Source: Erythrobacter ramosus (lineage in GTDB: Bacteria; Pseudomonadota; Alphaproteobacteria; Sphingomonadales; Sphingomonadaceae). Taken from it: a stretch of DNA of 64,000 bases. Numbering within the stretch: the stretch's first letter is position 1; each line of letters opens with the position of its first letter. Below the pieces are notes generated by a model that had not been told where the DNA came from, ran no database searches, and saw only the letters and a program-made list of their open reading frames with translations. The position numbers were made by a program, and so were the translations under genes. The stretch covers positions 137,173-201,172 of the forward strand of contig NZ_WTYB01000001.1 of NCBI RefSeq assembly GCF_009828055.1. The letters run 5' to 3'. Shown piece after piece: positions 27,123-36,700 of the stretch.

Positions 27123-27962
27123 ATGAAACTCTGCACCTTCACCCACAATGGCAAGACGCGCACCGGGATCGTGGTTGGCGATACCGTGGTCGAAACCGGC
27201 GTGCCCGGCACGATGATCGATGTGATCCGCGATTGGGACGCGCTGAAGCCCGGACTCGAGGCCAAGGCGGCGACCGGCGCGGGCATTGCGCTGACCGACG
27301 TCAAGCTCGAAGCCCCCGTCCCACGCCCCGGCAAGATTTTCGCCATCGGCCTCAACTATGCCGATCACATCGCCGAAAGCGGCCTCGGCACGCCGGAACG
27401 GCAGGTGTGGTTCACCAAGGCGCAGACCAGCGTCAACGCGCCCTATGATCCGATCCTGATCGCGCGCGGCACCATGACGCCCGATTACGAGGCGGAATTG
27501 GTTGCGGTCATCGGCGCGGGCGGCAAGCACATCGCCGCAGCCGACGCGCCCGCCGCGATTTTCGGCTACACCGTTGGCAATGATGTGACCGAGCGGATGT
27601 GGCAGCACGCCGTGCCGCAATGGTCGCTCGGCAAGAGCTTCGATACCCACGCGCCGATGGGCCCGTGGATCGTCACTGCCGACGAAGTGGGCGATCCCCA
27701 CGCACTAGGCATCCGCTGCTATATCAATGGTGAGGAGCGGCAGAGCTCAAACACGAGCCACCTCGTTTACAACGTCTGGCAGCAGATCGAGCACCTCTCG
27801 GTCGGCATGACGCTGGAGCCGGGCGATTGCCTGTTCACCGGCACGCCCGGCGGAATCGGCGCAGCGATGGACCCGCGCCAGTTCCTCAAGCCGGGCGATG
27901 TGGTGCGGACCGAGATCGACCGCCTCGGCCATATCGAAGGCACCATGTTGGCCGAGGGCTGA
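27123..27962 (+). CDS. Fumarylacetoacetate hydrolase (FAH) family protein
   Basis: A 279-residue protein. The FAH core is shown by GKIFAIGLNYADHIAES, the metal-binding pair in PDYEAELVAVIG, the VGNDVTER element, and TGTPGGIGAAM near the C-terminus. Members hydrolyse C-C bonds of ring-fission products or decarboxylate/isomerise them. It starts 3 bp after the dioxygenase gene and would act on its product. Confidence 0.9.
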   Translation: MKLCTFTHNGKTRTGIVVGDTVVETGVPGTMIDVIRDWDALKPGLEAKAATGAGIALTDVKLEAPVPRPGKIFAIGLNYADHIAESGLGTPERQVWFTKAQTSVNAPYDPILIARGTMTPDYEAELVAVIGAGGKHIAAADAPAAIFGYTVGNDVTERMWQHAVPQWSLGKSFDTHAPMGPWIVTADEVGDPHALGIRCYINGEERQSSNTSHLVYNVWQQIEHLSVGMTLEPGDCLFTGTPGGIGAAMDPRQFLKPGDVVRTEIDRLGHIEGTMLAEG

Positions 27963-27968
27963 TACGCC

Positions 27969-29417
27969 ATGAGCGCCGCCTATGATTGCGACGTGCTGAT
28001 CATCGGCGGCGGGCCGACCGGGGTGACGCTGGCGGCCCTGCTGGCGAAACGCGGGATCAGCGTCATCGTCGCCGAAAAGGAAGCGGCGATCTTTCCGCTC
28101 CCGCGTGCGGCGCATATCGACCATGAGGGGATGCGGATTCTGCAAGAAGCGGGCGCTGCCGAGGCTGTGATGGCGACCAGCCGCAGCGCCGATCGCTACG
28201 AGTTCCGCAATGCTAAGGGGCGCGTGTTGATGCGCTTCGACGGGGCTGGTCAGACCGGCCCCGGCGGCTGGCCGATTGCGAACATGATCCACCAACCTTC
28301 GGTCGAAGCGGCATTGCGGCAGGCGCTGCTGGTGCACGAATACGCCGATCTCAGGACCGGGTGGGAACTGCTCGACTTCGAAGATGATGGCGCGGGCGCT
28401 ACCGCGCGCCTCGCCACCCCGGACGGCGATCGAAGCATCCGCGCGCGCTGGCTGGTCGGTGCCGACGGCGCGCGCAGTCCGGTGCGAAAGGCCTGCCGGA
28501 TCAGTTTCGAGGATCTCGGGTTCGAGGAGCCTTGGCTTGTGGTGGATGTGCTGGTCGATGATCCGGCGCGCCTGCCCACCGCCAACTTGCAGATCTGCGA
28601 TCCCGCGCGCCCCACCACCTGCGTGATAATGGGCGCCGGGCGGCACCGCTGGGAATTCATGATCCTCCCCGGCGAGACGCAAGAGGCGATCAGCACCCCT
28701 GCCTCGGTCGAACGGTTGCTGGCGCCGTGGAATGTCGCAGGCGCGGTTAGGATCGAGCGTACGGCTGTCTACACCTTCCGCGCCCGGATTGCGCAGGAGT
28801 GGCGCAAGGGCCGGGTGCTGCTGGCCGGCGATGCCGCGCACCAGACCCCGCCATTTGCGGGGCAGGGGATGTGCTCCGGCCTGCGCGATGCGGCGAACCT
28901 CGCCTGGAAGCTCGCTGCCGTGGTCAAGGAGGAGGCTGGCGACGGACTACTGGATACCTACCAGCCTGAACGTGCCCCCAACCTGCGCGCCACAATCGAT
29001 ATGGCGGTGATGATGGGGCGAATGGTGTGCACCACCAGCCGGATCAGCGCGATGCTGCGCGATGCGAAGTTTGGCTTTGCCCGGATGCTCGGGAAATTGC
29101 CGGACGGCCCGCCCGCTTACCCGCCGCTTGCAGCCGGAGCGGTACTTGCCGGTTCGGCAGGCGCAGGGACCTATTTCCCGCAAGGCCTAGCGGTCGATGG
29201 GGCGCGGCTTGATGATGCTATGCCTGATGGCGCGTGGCTGATTGCGCGGACCAGTCTGGACTCGCCCCAACTCGCCCCCTTCGCTCAAGGGCTGGCCGCT
29301 TGGCTGGATGGACACAATGCGCAGGCCGTGCTGGTGCGCCCCGACCGATACGTCTTTGGCACCGGCAACCCCCAAGCGCTCGCCGCCGCGTGGCAGCAGG
29401 CGCTCAGCGGCGCTTGA
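27969..29417 (+). CDS. FAD-dependent aromatic hydroxylase (MhpA/TfdB-type monooxygenase)
   Basis: A 482-residue class A flavoprotein monooxygenase. The N-terminal Rossmann motif (LIIGGGPTGVTLAALLAKRG), the DG motif (LVGADGARSPVRK) and the GD motif (LLAGDAAHQTPPFAGQGMCS) are all intact. Expected reaction: NAD(P)H- and O2-dependent ring hydroxylation to a catechol, feeding the extradiol enzyme upstream. It closes the TetR-controlled operon and overlaps the convergent smr gene by 14 bp. Confidence 0.9.
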   Translation: MSAAYDCDVLIIGGGPTGVTLAALLAKRGISVIVAEKEAAIFPLPRAAHIDHEGMRILQEAGAAEAVMATSRSADRYEFRNAKGRVLMRFDGAGQTGPGGWPIANMIHQPSVEAALRQALLVHEYADLRTGWELLDFEDDGAGATARLATPDGDRSIRARWLVGADGARSPVRKACRISFEDLGFEEPWLVVDVLVDDPARLPTANLQICDPARPTTCVIMGAGRHRWEFMILPGETQEAISTPASVERLLAPWNVAGAVRIERTAVYTFRARIAQEWRKGRVLLAGDAAHQTPPFAGQGMCSGLRDAANLAWKLAAVVKEEAGDGLLDTYQPERAPNLRATIDMAVMMGRMVCTTSRISAMLRDAKFGFARMLGKLPDGPPAYPPLAAGAVLAGSAGAGTYFPQGLAVDGARLDDAMPDGAWLIARTSLDSPQLAPFAQGLAAWLDGHNAQAVLVRPDRYVFGTGNPQALAAAWQQALSGA

Positions 29418-29985
29418 GGATCAGGTAGAGCGCACCCTCGCCGCCGTGGCGGATATGGGCGCGGCGCACGGCAGTGATCGTGCCGGCATGGCGGCTCGCG
29501 GCGAGCCAGTCGAGCAGTTTGGCGCGGATCGCCCCGCGTTTTGCCATCCGATCCGCCGGATCGACCGGTCGCTCCCGCCCAGCCACCACCAGCACCACTC
29601 GCGCGCCCATCATCCGCGCCTGATCGAGCCCGCCCATGATTCGATCATAGGCGGTGTCGAGCGTGTGACCATGAAGGTCGAGCGTCAGGTCAGGGTCCAA
29701 TCGGCCCGCCTTCATCCGCCGGTCCCAATGCGAATCGAGGCCTTTCGGGTCCTCTCCCGCATACCGGGGCGGCGGCGCAGCCAAGGGCTGGTGAAGGGGG
29801 GCGCGCGGCTTGCCGATGGGCTTGACCGGTTTGGCTGCCATCACAGTCTTGGTCGGGACCGTTGCCGCAGCCTTGGGCAGTGCGGGAGGATCGGGCCGCT
29901 TCTTGCCCGGCAGTGGCTTCACGCTGGAAGCCAGATGCGCCCAGGCGGCCTGCTCGCCTGTGGTCAGCCCCCGCGGCGCTCTCAT
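29404..29985 (-). CDS. Smr/MutS2 C-terminal domain protein
   Basis: A 193-residue protein with a basic, Pro/Lys-rich N-terminal half and a C-terminal Smr domain: LDLHGHTLDTAYDRI, VVLVVAGRER and RHGGEGALYLILKRR. Smr domains bind or nick nucleic acids. The gene overlaps the MltA gene by 4 nt (ATGA at 29982-29985), an arrangement common in Alphaproteobacteria. Function in the cell is not established. Confidence 0.88.
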   Translation of the reverse strand: MRAPRGLTTGEQAAWAHLASSVKPLPGKKRPDPPALPKAAATVPTKTVMAAKPVKPIGKPRAPLHQPLAAPPPRYAGEDPKGLDSHWDRRMKAGRLDPDLTLDLHGHTLDTAYDRIMGGLDQARMMGARVVLVVAGRERPVDPADRMAKRGAIRAKLLDWLAASRHAGTITAVRRAHIRHGGEGALYLILKRR

Positions 29986-31172
29986 CGCCCGCCGAGCCGT
30001 GCCGCAGCCGCGCGCGGAAGCAGCACGTAGGCGCGCCCGCGCCCGCTCATCCCGCCGGCAGTGCGGCGCGCATCCTCGCCCGCGCCCCAGAAGGTGTCGA
30101 ACCGGTTTGCGCCCTTGATCGCCCCGCCGGTGTCCTGCGCGATCCACAAGCCGTTCGCCTCGGCCCGGTCGAGCCCCAGCCATACCGGCGCGCCCAGCGG
30201 CACATAGGCCGGGTCTGCCGCCACCGAAGACTCGCGCCGCACCGGCACGCCCAAAGCGCCCAGCGGGCCATCGCCCTTCAGTTCGGAAAAGAAGATCCAG
30301 CTCTTGTTGAGTCGCATCAGATTACGCCCGTCGCGCGGGTTCTGGCGGATATAGGCCATGATCCCCTGCATCGATCCGGAATACTTGCCCGGCCCTTCGC
30401 CCAGCAACCCGCGTTCGCGCATCACGCCGCCGATGCCGACATATTCGCGGCCGTTCTGCCCGGCATAGCCGATGCGTATCACTTCACCCTCGGGCGTGCG
30501 CAGACGGCCCGAGCCCTGAATCTGGAGGAAGAAGAATTCGACCGGATCAGCGGCCCAAGCGATGATCGGCGCCTTGCCCGCCAAGGCCCCGTCCTCGATC
30601 GCCGCACGGTCGTGATAGAGCACGAAGCGGCCCTGTTCGTCATACCGGCCCAAAGGCGGACGGCCGGTGCGCTCGGAGGCAGGCACATCGTCGGGCCAGC
30701 CGCGCACCAGATCGGAGGGCATGGCATAGACGGGGACGTCAAAGCCCGCGCGCCGGGTACGGCTGCCGGCGATCTCGGGCTCGAAATAGCCGGTGGCAAA
30801 GGCCTTCCCGTCGCCGATCTGCACAGCGGTGAATTGTTCGGCGAAGAAGCTGCGCGCCCGCCCCGGTGCGATGCCGCGCGCAGCATCGCAAACCCCGCGC
30901 CAGTCATCGGGCCGGGTGAGGCCGCTGGCATCCTCGCGGGTCAGCAGGCGCGGGCACGATTCGATGAAGCTCGTCAACGCGCCCCGCGCATCGGCATCAT
31001 TGACTGACAGAGCAGCCAGAGCCGGACCGAGCGCAACGCCCGCTAGTACCGCATTGGCAGCCACAGGGGCGACGGGGGCGGTGACAACCGGCGGCGGCAC
31101 GCTGCCTTGCGGGATCACCCGCCCGCAACCTGCCAGGGCCAACAGCATCGCAAGGCCAAGCAGCAGCCGCAT
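29982..31172 (-). CDS. mltA: Membrane-bound lytic murein transglycosylase A
   Basis: A 396-residue lipoprotein (LALAGC lipobox near residue 15). The MltA domain (about 110-270, including TGYFEPEIAGSRTRR) is followed by a 3D domain with IAQDTGGAIKGANRFDTFWG, whose Asp is the likely catalytic acid. It cleaves glycan strands to 1,6-anhydro products at the outer membrane. The start at 31172 follows a GAGGAA site. It lies downstream of the Tim44-like gene and overlaps smr. Confidence 0.92.
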   Translation of the reverse strand: MRLLLGLAMLLALAGCGRVIPQGSVPPPVVTAPVAPVAANAVLAGVALGPALAALSVNDADARGALTSFIESCPRLLTREDASGLTRPDDWRGVCDAARGIAPGRARSFFAEQFTAVQIGDGKAFATGYFEPEIAGSRTRRAGFDVPVYAMPSDLVRGWPDDVPASERTGRPPLGRYDEQGRFVLYHDRAAIEDGALAGKAPIIAWAADPVEFFFLQIQGSGRLRTPEGEVIRIGYAGQNGREYVGIGGVMRERGLLGEGPGKYSGSMQGIMAYIRQNPRDGRNLMRLNKSWIFFSELKGDGPLGALGVPVRRESSVAADPAYVPLGAPVWLGLDRAEANGLWIAQDTGGAIKGANRFDTFWGAGEDARRTAGGMSGRGRAYVLLPRAAAARLGGR

Positions 31173-31210
31173 TACAGGTTCCTCGGGTCGGGGCATCAGG
31201 CCCCGGTTGG

Positions 31211-31864
31211 TCAGCCTTCGTCGGTTTCGTCGAGCAGCCAGTTGGGATCGCGCGCGTTGATGTTGCGCGAGAAGGTCCAAACGTCACGGCTTTCGACTGC
31301 ATCATCAAGCGACCCGGCGATAACAGTGCCTTCCTTGTCGCGGGTCACAGCAGCGATATCGGCGACAAACAGCAACGCGATGCGCGCCATCTTGCCATCG
31401 AGCGAGGCCGAATGGATCCGCACTTCCTCAACGCGGATCAGCGTGTTTTCCATCGTTTCGCCTGCCGCCTCGCGCGCATCGATGGCGGCGATGAAACCTG
31501 CATAGACATCATCGTCGCACAATTCGCGCAGGGTCTCACGGTCGCTCTTCCAGAAGGCTTCGAGCGTCATGCGATAGGCACCGCGTGCGCCTTCGAGGAA
31601 TTGGGCAAGGTTGAACTTGCTGTCGGCCGCGGCGATTTCACGCAGGCCGCGCTCAACCGCAGGCATGACGCCTTCGAGCTCCACCGGGCGCGGCGGTGCC
31701 ACGGCCGCCGGCATCGCTGCGGGACGGATCCCGGCGGGCTTGTCATCCGATTCGAAGCGCTGCGGCACTGGCTCTTCTTCCTGCTCCGCCCGGCGTCCGA
31801 GCACCGAATAGAGGCGCAGGCCGAGAAACGCGGCGACCATGGCGAGGAGAACGATTTCGAGCAC
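31211..31864 (-). CDS. Tim44/TimA-like domain inner-membrane-associated protein
   Basis: A 217-residue protein with one N-terminal transmembrane helix (MLEIVLLAMVAAFLGLRLY), a charged linker, and a C-terminal Tim44-like domain (YRMTLEAFWKSDRETLREL through VWTFSRNINARDPNW). Bacterial relatives (TimA) sit at the inner membrane; their role is uncertain. Its place next to secB, across a 270-bp gap, is conserved in Alphaproteobacteria. Confidence 0.87.
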   Translation of the reverse strand: MLEIVLLAMVAAFLGLRLYSVLGRRAEQEEEPVPQRFESDDKPAGIRPAAMPAAVAPPRPVELEGVMPAVERGLREIAAADSKFNLAQFLEGARGAYRMTLEAFWKSDRETLRELCDDDVYAGFIAAIDAREAAGETMENTLIRVEEVRIHSASLDGKMARIALLFVADIAAVTRDKEGTVIAGSLDDAVESRDVWTFSRNINARDPNWLLDETDEG

Positions 31865-32136
31865 AGCAACAATTCCGATCTTCGTACAGGGCGAAAGCTC
31901 AGCTACGGCGCAGCTTGGCCCAAGGACGCCTACACTGCCTTAAATGGGTATCGATTACAATTCGCCAACGCCCAATAGGTTGCTGCCCGGGTCGAATCTT
32001 TCGCCCTATCCCGGCGCGCGTGCCTGCGGTTGCGGGCTGGCCGCACCCCTGCTAGGCGCACGCCGGAGCAGCCCTCGCATGCACAGCGTGCGTCAGGCGC
32101 ACATCCTGTTACCCATTTTGAAAGACAAGTGACACC
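31865..32136. promoter_or_regulatory. Divergent region between the Tim44-like gene and secB
   Basis: About 270 bp without a convincing gene. It must contain the promoters of both divergent genes. A short plus-strand open frame (31944-32132) has no recognisable features and a poor start context. Confidence 0.35.
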
Positions 32137-32682
32137 ATGTCCGACGAAGAAGGCGTCCTCACCAATCTCGACACCATGAACGCCGGCGGGCCGCAGCCCA
32201 ATGGGGAAGACACGTTGCCGGCGGTCGGGATCATCACGCAATATGTGAAGGACCTCTCGGTCGAAAACCCCAGCGCGCCGGACGTGTTCCAATGGGCCGA
32301 ACCGCCGCAGATCGACGTGCAGTTCAACATCGGCAGCGAAGTGATCGGCACCGACGTTCACGAAGTGACACTGAAGCTGACACTGACCGCCACCTCGGAA
32401 CGTGGTACCATGTATATCGTCGATCTGGCCTATTCTGGCCTCGTCGGCATGCGCAACCTGCCCGAGGATCAGGCCCACGCCTTCCTCTACGCTGAAGCAC
32501 CCCGCTTGCTATTCCCCTTCGCCCGCCGCGTCGTTGCCGATGCCGTGCGCGATGCCGGGTTCCCGCCGCTGATGGTCGATCCGGTCGACTTCAACGGGCT
32601 CTACGCACAGCAGCTTGCCGCGCGCCGCGCCGAAGAAGCCGCCGGGGGCAAACCGATTTCCCCGGTGACAGGCAACGCCTGA
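32137..32682 (+). CDS. secB: Protein-export chaperone SecB
   Basis: A 181-residue SecB, slightly longer than the E. coli protein because of an N-terminal extension and a 20-residue tail. Core signatures are YVKDLSVENPSAP, a repeated beta-sheet segment, and APRLLFPFARRVVADAVRD followed by PPLMVDPVDF. It keeps preproteins unfolded and delivers them to SecA. It precedes murJ by 29 bp. Confidence 0.95.
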   Translation: MSDEEGVLTNLDTMNAGGPQPNGEDTLPAVGIITQYVKDLSVENPSAPDVFQWAEPPQIDVQFNIGSEVIGTDVHEVTLKLTLTATSERGTMYIVDLAYSGLVGMRNLPEDQAHAFLYAEAPRLLFPFARRVVADAVRDAGFPPLMVDPVDFNGLYAQQLAARRAEEAAGGKPISPVTGNA

Positions 32683-32711
32683 CATCCTGACCACAGCGGT
32701 CGCGGCCAGCC

Positions 32712-34331
32712 ATGAGCCTGCTTAGAAACGTCGGCACGATTGGCGGGCTGACTGCGGTAAGCCGGGTGTTCGGCTTTGCCCGCGATATTCTTCTCGCCCG
32801 CGTGCTGGGCGCGGGGATGGCGGCTGACGCGTTCCAACTGGCCTTCACCCTGCCCAACACCTTCCGCCGCTTGTTCGCGGAAGGCGCGTTCAGCGTCGCC
32901 TTCGTGCCGCTCTACAGCCGCGCGCTGCATGGCCGCGATGGCGAGCCGGGCAGCGAGGAGGCCGCGGAAAAGTTCGCCGACGATGTGCTGAGCGTGTTCG
33001 TCTGGGTGCTTTTCGCGTTCAGCGGCATCTGCATGGTGTTCATGCCGGCTATCGTCTGGGCGCTGGCGAGCGAATATGGCGACGTTCCGGGCAAGTTCGA
33101 ACTTTCGGTGTTTCTCAGCCGGGTGACCTTCCCGTATTTGTTCTTCATCAGCTTGGTCGCAATGCTTTCGGGCCTGCTCAACGCGCGGTCACGCTTTGGC
33201 CCCGGAGCGGTCGCTCCGGTGCTGCTCAACATCTTCCTGATTTCCGGCATCCTGCTGGGCGACCATTGGCGCGGGACGAGCGGCGATGATGTGGTCGTGG
33301 TGCAGGTATTGGCCGCCGCAGTCTCATTGTCCGGCTTTGCGCAGCTGCTCTATCTGGCGTGGGAGACGCGGCGCGCCGGGGTAAAGCTGAAGGTTCAACT
33401 GCCGCGCGTCACGCCCGAGGTGAAGCGGCTCGGCCTGCTGATCCTGCCAGCAACCTTCGGGGCCGGGATTTACCAGATCAGCCAGCTGGTTGATACGTTC
33501 TTTGCGACTTCGCTGCCGCAGGGCTCGCTGACTTTGCTGAAGCTTGCCGACCGCTTGAACCAGATGCCGCTCGGGATCGTCGGAATTGCACTGGGCACGG
33601 CAATCCTGCCGATGCTGAGCCGCCACATCCACACCGGCGATCAAGCCGAGGCACAGCGCTTGCAGGGCAATGCCTTTGAAATCGCGACGCTGCTGACCCT
33701 GCCCGCCGCCGCTGCCCTGGCGGTGTGTGCACCGGCGTTCTGCACCGCCTTCTTCGTCGGCGGCAAGTTCACGGCAACCGACGGCGCGCTGATGGCGCAG
33801 ATCGTGGTCGCGCTGGTTGCGGGCCTACCTGCTTACGTGATCGTCAAGGTGCTGAACCCCGGTTTCTTTGCGCGTGAAGATACCCGCACCCCGGTGTGGA
33901 CTGCACTCGCTTCGTTGATCTTCAACGTCGCACTCAATTTGTATGTGGTGAACCGCTTCGGGATCGTCGGGCTGGCTGCAGCGACCGCCGCCTCGGCCAG
34001 CCTCAATTGCGTGCTACTCTACATCATCCTCCACCGCCGTGGGTGGTTTCACTTCACTCCCAAGCTTATCAGCCGAGTCGCACGGCAATTGCTGGCGACG
34101 GGCGCGATGACCGGGGTGTTGTGGTACCTGGTGCCGCTGATGGCGGAACGCTATGGCGCAAGCCTGATCGAGCGCGTCTGGTCGCTCGGCGTGCTGGTGG
34201 CCGCTGGCGGTGCGATGTTCTTTGCCGCAGCGTTTGTGTTTGGCGCGCTCGACAAGGACCTGCTCGCCCAGCTACGGCGCAGGAAGCCGGCCCGCACCAA
34301 GGCCGATGACAAGATACTAGAGGTTGAGTGA
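32712..34331 (+). CDS. murJ: Lipid II flippase MurJ
   Basis: A 539-residue polytopic membrane protein of the MATE-like MVF family with about 14 helices. Signatures: SRVFGFARDILLARVLGAG at the N-terminus, NTFRRLFAEGAFSVAFVPLY, and NPGFFAREDTRTPV. It flips lipid-linked peptidoglycan precursor to the periplasm. It is followed immediately by trpS (1 bp gap). Confidence 0.95.
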   Translation: MSLLRNVGTIGGLTAVSRVFGFARDILLARVLGAGMAADAFQLAFTLPNTFRRLFAEGAFSVAFVPLYSRALHGRDGEPGSEEAAEKFADDVLSVFVWVLFAFSGICMVFMPAIVWALASEYGDVPGKFELSVFLSRVTFPYLFFISLVAMLSGLLNARSRFGPGAVAPVLLNIFLISGILLGDHWRGTSGDDVVVVQVLAAAVSLSGFAQLLYLAWETRRAGVKLKVQLPRVTPEVKRLGLLILPATFGAGIYQISQLVDTFFATSLPQGSLTLLKLADRLNQMPLGIVGIALGTAILPMLSRHIHTGDQAEAQRLQGNAFEIATLLTLPAAAALAVCAPAFCTAFFVGGKFTATDGALMAQIVVALVAGLPAYVIVKVLNPGFFAREDTRTPVWTALASLIFNVALNLYVVNRFGIVGLAAATAASASLNCVLLYIILHRRGWFHFTPKLISRVARQLLATGAMTGVLWYLVPLMAERYGASLIERVWSLGVLVAAGGAMFFAAAFVFGALDKDLLAQLRRRKPARTKADDKILEVE

Positions 34332-34332
34332 C

Positions 34333-35352
34333 ATGCGCGTCGTTTCCGGCATCCAGCCCACGGGCAAGCCCCATCTCGGCAATTATCTCGGCGCGATCCG
34401 CAATTATGTGGCGCTGCAGGATGATGCCCATGCTGCGGGCGGCGAATGCCTGATCTTCATCGCCGATCTCCATGCCCTGTCGATGGCGCATGATCCGGCC
34501 GAACTGCGGTCCTCGACCCTTGAACTGGTGGCGACGCTGGTGGCCTGCGGGCTCGATCCCGACAAGGCGATCCTGTTTAATCAGGCGCAGGTCCCGCTCC
34601 ACCCAGAGATGCAATGGCTGCTTAACGGCACGGCCCGGATGGGCTGGCTGAACCGCATGACCCAGTGGAAGGACAAGGCGGGCAAAAACCGCGAGGGCCA
34701 GTCGGTCGCGCTGTTCACCTACCCGGTGCTGCAAGCCGCCGACGTACTGCTGTATCAGGCGACCCATGTGCCTGTGGGCGAGGATCAGAAGCAGCATCTG
34801 GAGCTGGCCCGCGACATCGCGCAGAAGTTCAATAATGACTTCGGCACCGAAGACGCGCCAATCTTCACCCTGCCCGATCCGATCATCCCGAAGGAAGCGG
34901 CGCGGATCATGTCCCTGCGCGACGGTTCGGCCAAGATGTCAAAGTCCGATCCCAGCGACATGAGCCGCATCAACCTCTCGGACGATGCCGACACGATGGC
35001 GCAGAAGGTGAAGAAGGCGAAGACCGATCCCGAACCGCTGCCGTCAGAGGAAGCGGGGCTGGCTGACCGGCCCGAGGCGAAGAACCTCGTCGGCATTTAC
35101 GGCGCGCTCGCCGGGCAGTCGGCGGCTGAGGTGCTCGCGCAATTTGGCGGGCAGGGTTTCGGCGCGTTCAAGCCTGCGCTGGCTGACCTGCTCGTCGCCA
35201 AGCTCGGCCCGATCCGTGACCGCTTCGTCGAGTTGAAGGACGACAGCGAAGCGCTCGACGCGATCCTCGCGCGGGGCGCTGCCAAGGCGCGCGAACGCGG
35301 CAAGCCGACACTCGATGCGGCCTACCGTGCATTGGGATTAGTGCGGCACTGA
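34333..35352 (+). CDS. trpS: Tryptophan--tRNA ligase
   Basis: A 339-residue class I synthetase. GIQPTGKPHLGNYLGAI carries the HIGH-equivalent, and KMSKSDPSD is the KMSKS loop. The ATG at 34333 was preferred to a TTG three codons upstream that would overlap the murJ stop. Housekeeping gene. Confidence 0.96.
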   Translation: MRVVSGIQPTGKPHLGNYLGAIRNYVALQDDAHAAGGECLIFIADLHALSMAHDPAELRSSTLELVATLVACGLDPDKAILFNQAQVPLHPEMQWLLNGTARMGWLNRMTQWKDKAGKNREGQSVALFTYPVLQAADVLLYQATHVPVGEDQKQHLELARDIAQKFNNDFGTEDAPIFTLPDPIIPKEAARIMSLRDGSAKMSKSDPSDMSRINLSDDADTMAQKVKKAKTDPEPLPSEEAGLADRPEAKNLVGIYGALAGQSAAEVLAQFGGQGFGAFKPALADLLVAKLGPIRDRFVELKDDSEALDAILARGAAKARERGKPTLDAAYRALGLVRH

Positions 35353-35486
35353 TTTCACGAGTCATTTGCGACGAGCCGAGGCGCAGCAACGGCGAATATT
35401 CAATCGTCGTTCATGCCCGTGCAATATGATATCACACGCTAACACCATTGCTTTCATTGCAATGGAAACCAGACAAGGGTTGTGTC

Positions 35487-36155
35487 ATGTTATCTCCTAT
35501 GTCTTCGATCAAATCTCTCACCCGCTTCGCCCTTCCGGTCGCTCTCGCAATCGGGCTGTCGGCCTGTGCCACCCCGTTCAAGGCCGATGTGTCGCGCTTT
35601 GCCGCGCCGCTGCCTGCGCCGCAGGGCCAGTCCTTCGCGGTCGTGCCGGAAGATCCCAAGCTTGCGGGCGGGCTCGAATTTGCCACCTATGCCAACTCGG
35701 TCGCGGCCGAGATGCAGGAATTGGGCTACACCCGCGCCGCTACGCCTGAGAGCGCGGACTTGCTGGTGCGCTTCGACTACCGCGTCGATGGCGGGCGTGA
35801 ACGCGTGCGGACCGATTTTAACGGTGTCGGCGCAGCTGGCTTTGGTCCGTGGGGCCGGTGGGGCGGCTGGGGCGGCGGCGGCTGGGGCCTCGGCTTCAAC
35901 GATCCGTTCTTCGGCGGCCCGGACGTGCGCAGCTACACCATCTACACCAGCGGCATCGACCTGAAGATCGACCGCGCCGCAGATGGCCAGCGCCTGTTCG
36001 AAGGCAAAGCCGAAGCGGTCTCGCGCTCGAACCGCCTCCCGCGCCTCGTGCCCAATCTGGTGGACGCGATCTTCACCGGCTTCCCCGGCAATTCGGGCGA
36101 AACCCTGCGGATCACCATCCGCGATGACGAAAAGACCGTGCGCCCTACGGATTGA
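35487..36155 (+). CDS. DUF4136 domain lipoprotein
   Basis: A 222-residue predicted lipoprotein: hydrophobic leader then LSACA. A Gly/Trp-rich stretch (FGPWGRWGGWGGGGWG) lies near the middle, and the C-terminal segment (RLPRLVPNLVDAIFTGFPG) is typical of DUF4136. Function unknown; the family is usually envelope-associated. Alternative start at 35499. A rho-independent terminator follows. Confidence 0.85.
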   Translation: MLSPMSSIKSLTRFALPVALAIGLSACATPFKADVSRFAAPLPAPQGQSFAVVPEDPKLAGGLEFATYANSVAAEMQELGYTRAATPESADLLVRFDYRVDGGRERVRTDFNGVGAAGFGPWGRWGGWGGGGWGLGFNDPFFGGPDVRSYTIYTSGIDLKIDRAADGQRLFEGKAEAVSRSNRLPRLVPNLVDAIFTGFPGNSGETLRITIRDDEKTVRPTD

Positions 36156-36200
36156 TGGTGTAAGGCTACTCGCAAGAGACCCTTGGACGGGAAAAGAGAA

Positions 36201-36231
36201 GGCGGCGCAGGGGATCGCGCCGCCTTTTTTT
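36201..36231 (+). terminator. Rho-independent terminator after the DUF4136 gene
   Basis: A perfect 8-bp stem (GGCGGCGC / GCGCCGCC) with an 8-nt loop is followed by a run of T residues, 46 bp after the stop codon. It is the clearest intrinsic terminator in the window. Confidence 0.9.
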
Positions 36232-36255
36232 GTGCCTGTTTTCGGCGCTCTCCTG

Positions 36256-36513
36256 TTAACGATTGTCCAACTGCGCCCGGACCGCCGCCAGCCCTTCACG
36301 GGTGATGCGATAGGGTTGTCCGGCCATGCTCCGGATCAGCCCCCGGCGGCGCAACCGATTGAAGATCGACAGGCTGCAATCGGTCAGGCGAAAGCCATCG
36401 CGGTTGTAGCAGTCGACTTCGATTACCTTGCCGTGTGCGTCGCGCAGGTAACGGATCATGCCGCCCTGCGCGAGCACGTGCAGCACGCGCTGCTCGTGTT
36501 TCGAGATGTTCAA
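36256..36513 (-). CDS. YjhX-family (UPF0386) small protein
   Basis: An 85-residue protein closely matching the YjhX/UPF0386 pattern: [18 protein letters not shown] at the N-terminus, a central [11 protein letters not shown], a helix with [11 protein letters not shown], and the C-terminal [16 protein letters not shown]. YjhX has been classed as a putative toxin in E. coli. No partner antitoxin gene is visible beside it, so it may be a single chromosomal copy with another role, perhaps a small winged-helix DNA-binding protein. Confidence 0.88.
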   Translation of the reverse strand: MNISKHEQRVLHVLAQGGMIRYLRDAHGKVIEVDCYNRDGFRLTDCSLSIFNRLRRRGLIRSMAGQPYRITREGLAAVRAQLDNR

Positions 36514-36700
36514 TGGAAGTGTCCTGAGAAGAAATGCTGACAGGCGCCGGGGCGAGCCTTGCTCACGGCGGCGACACGATCAGCCTTGTGCGCGGGTCAA
36601 ACCGCGCCAAGGCTCGTCAGCGGATCACATTCTCGGACATGGTGGTTCCAACAGGAAGGAAGGCCGGCAGTGTGCTGCGCGCGGCGCGCGGCGTCAAGCC

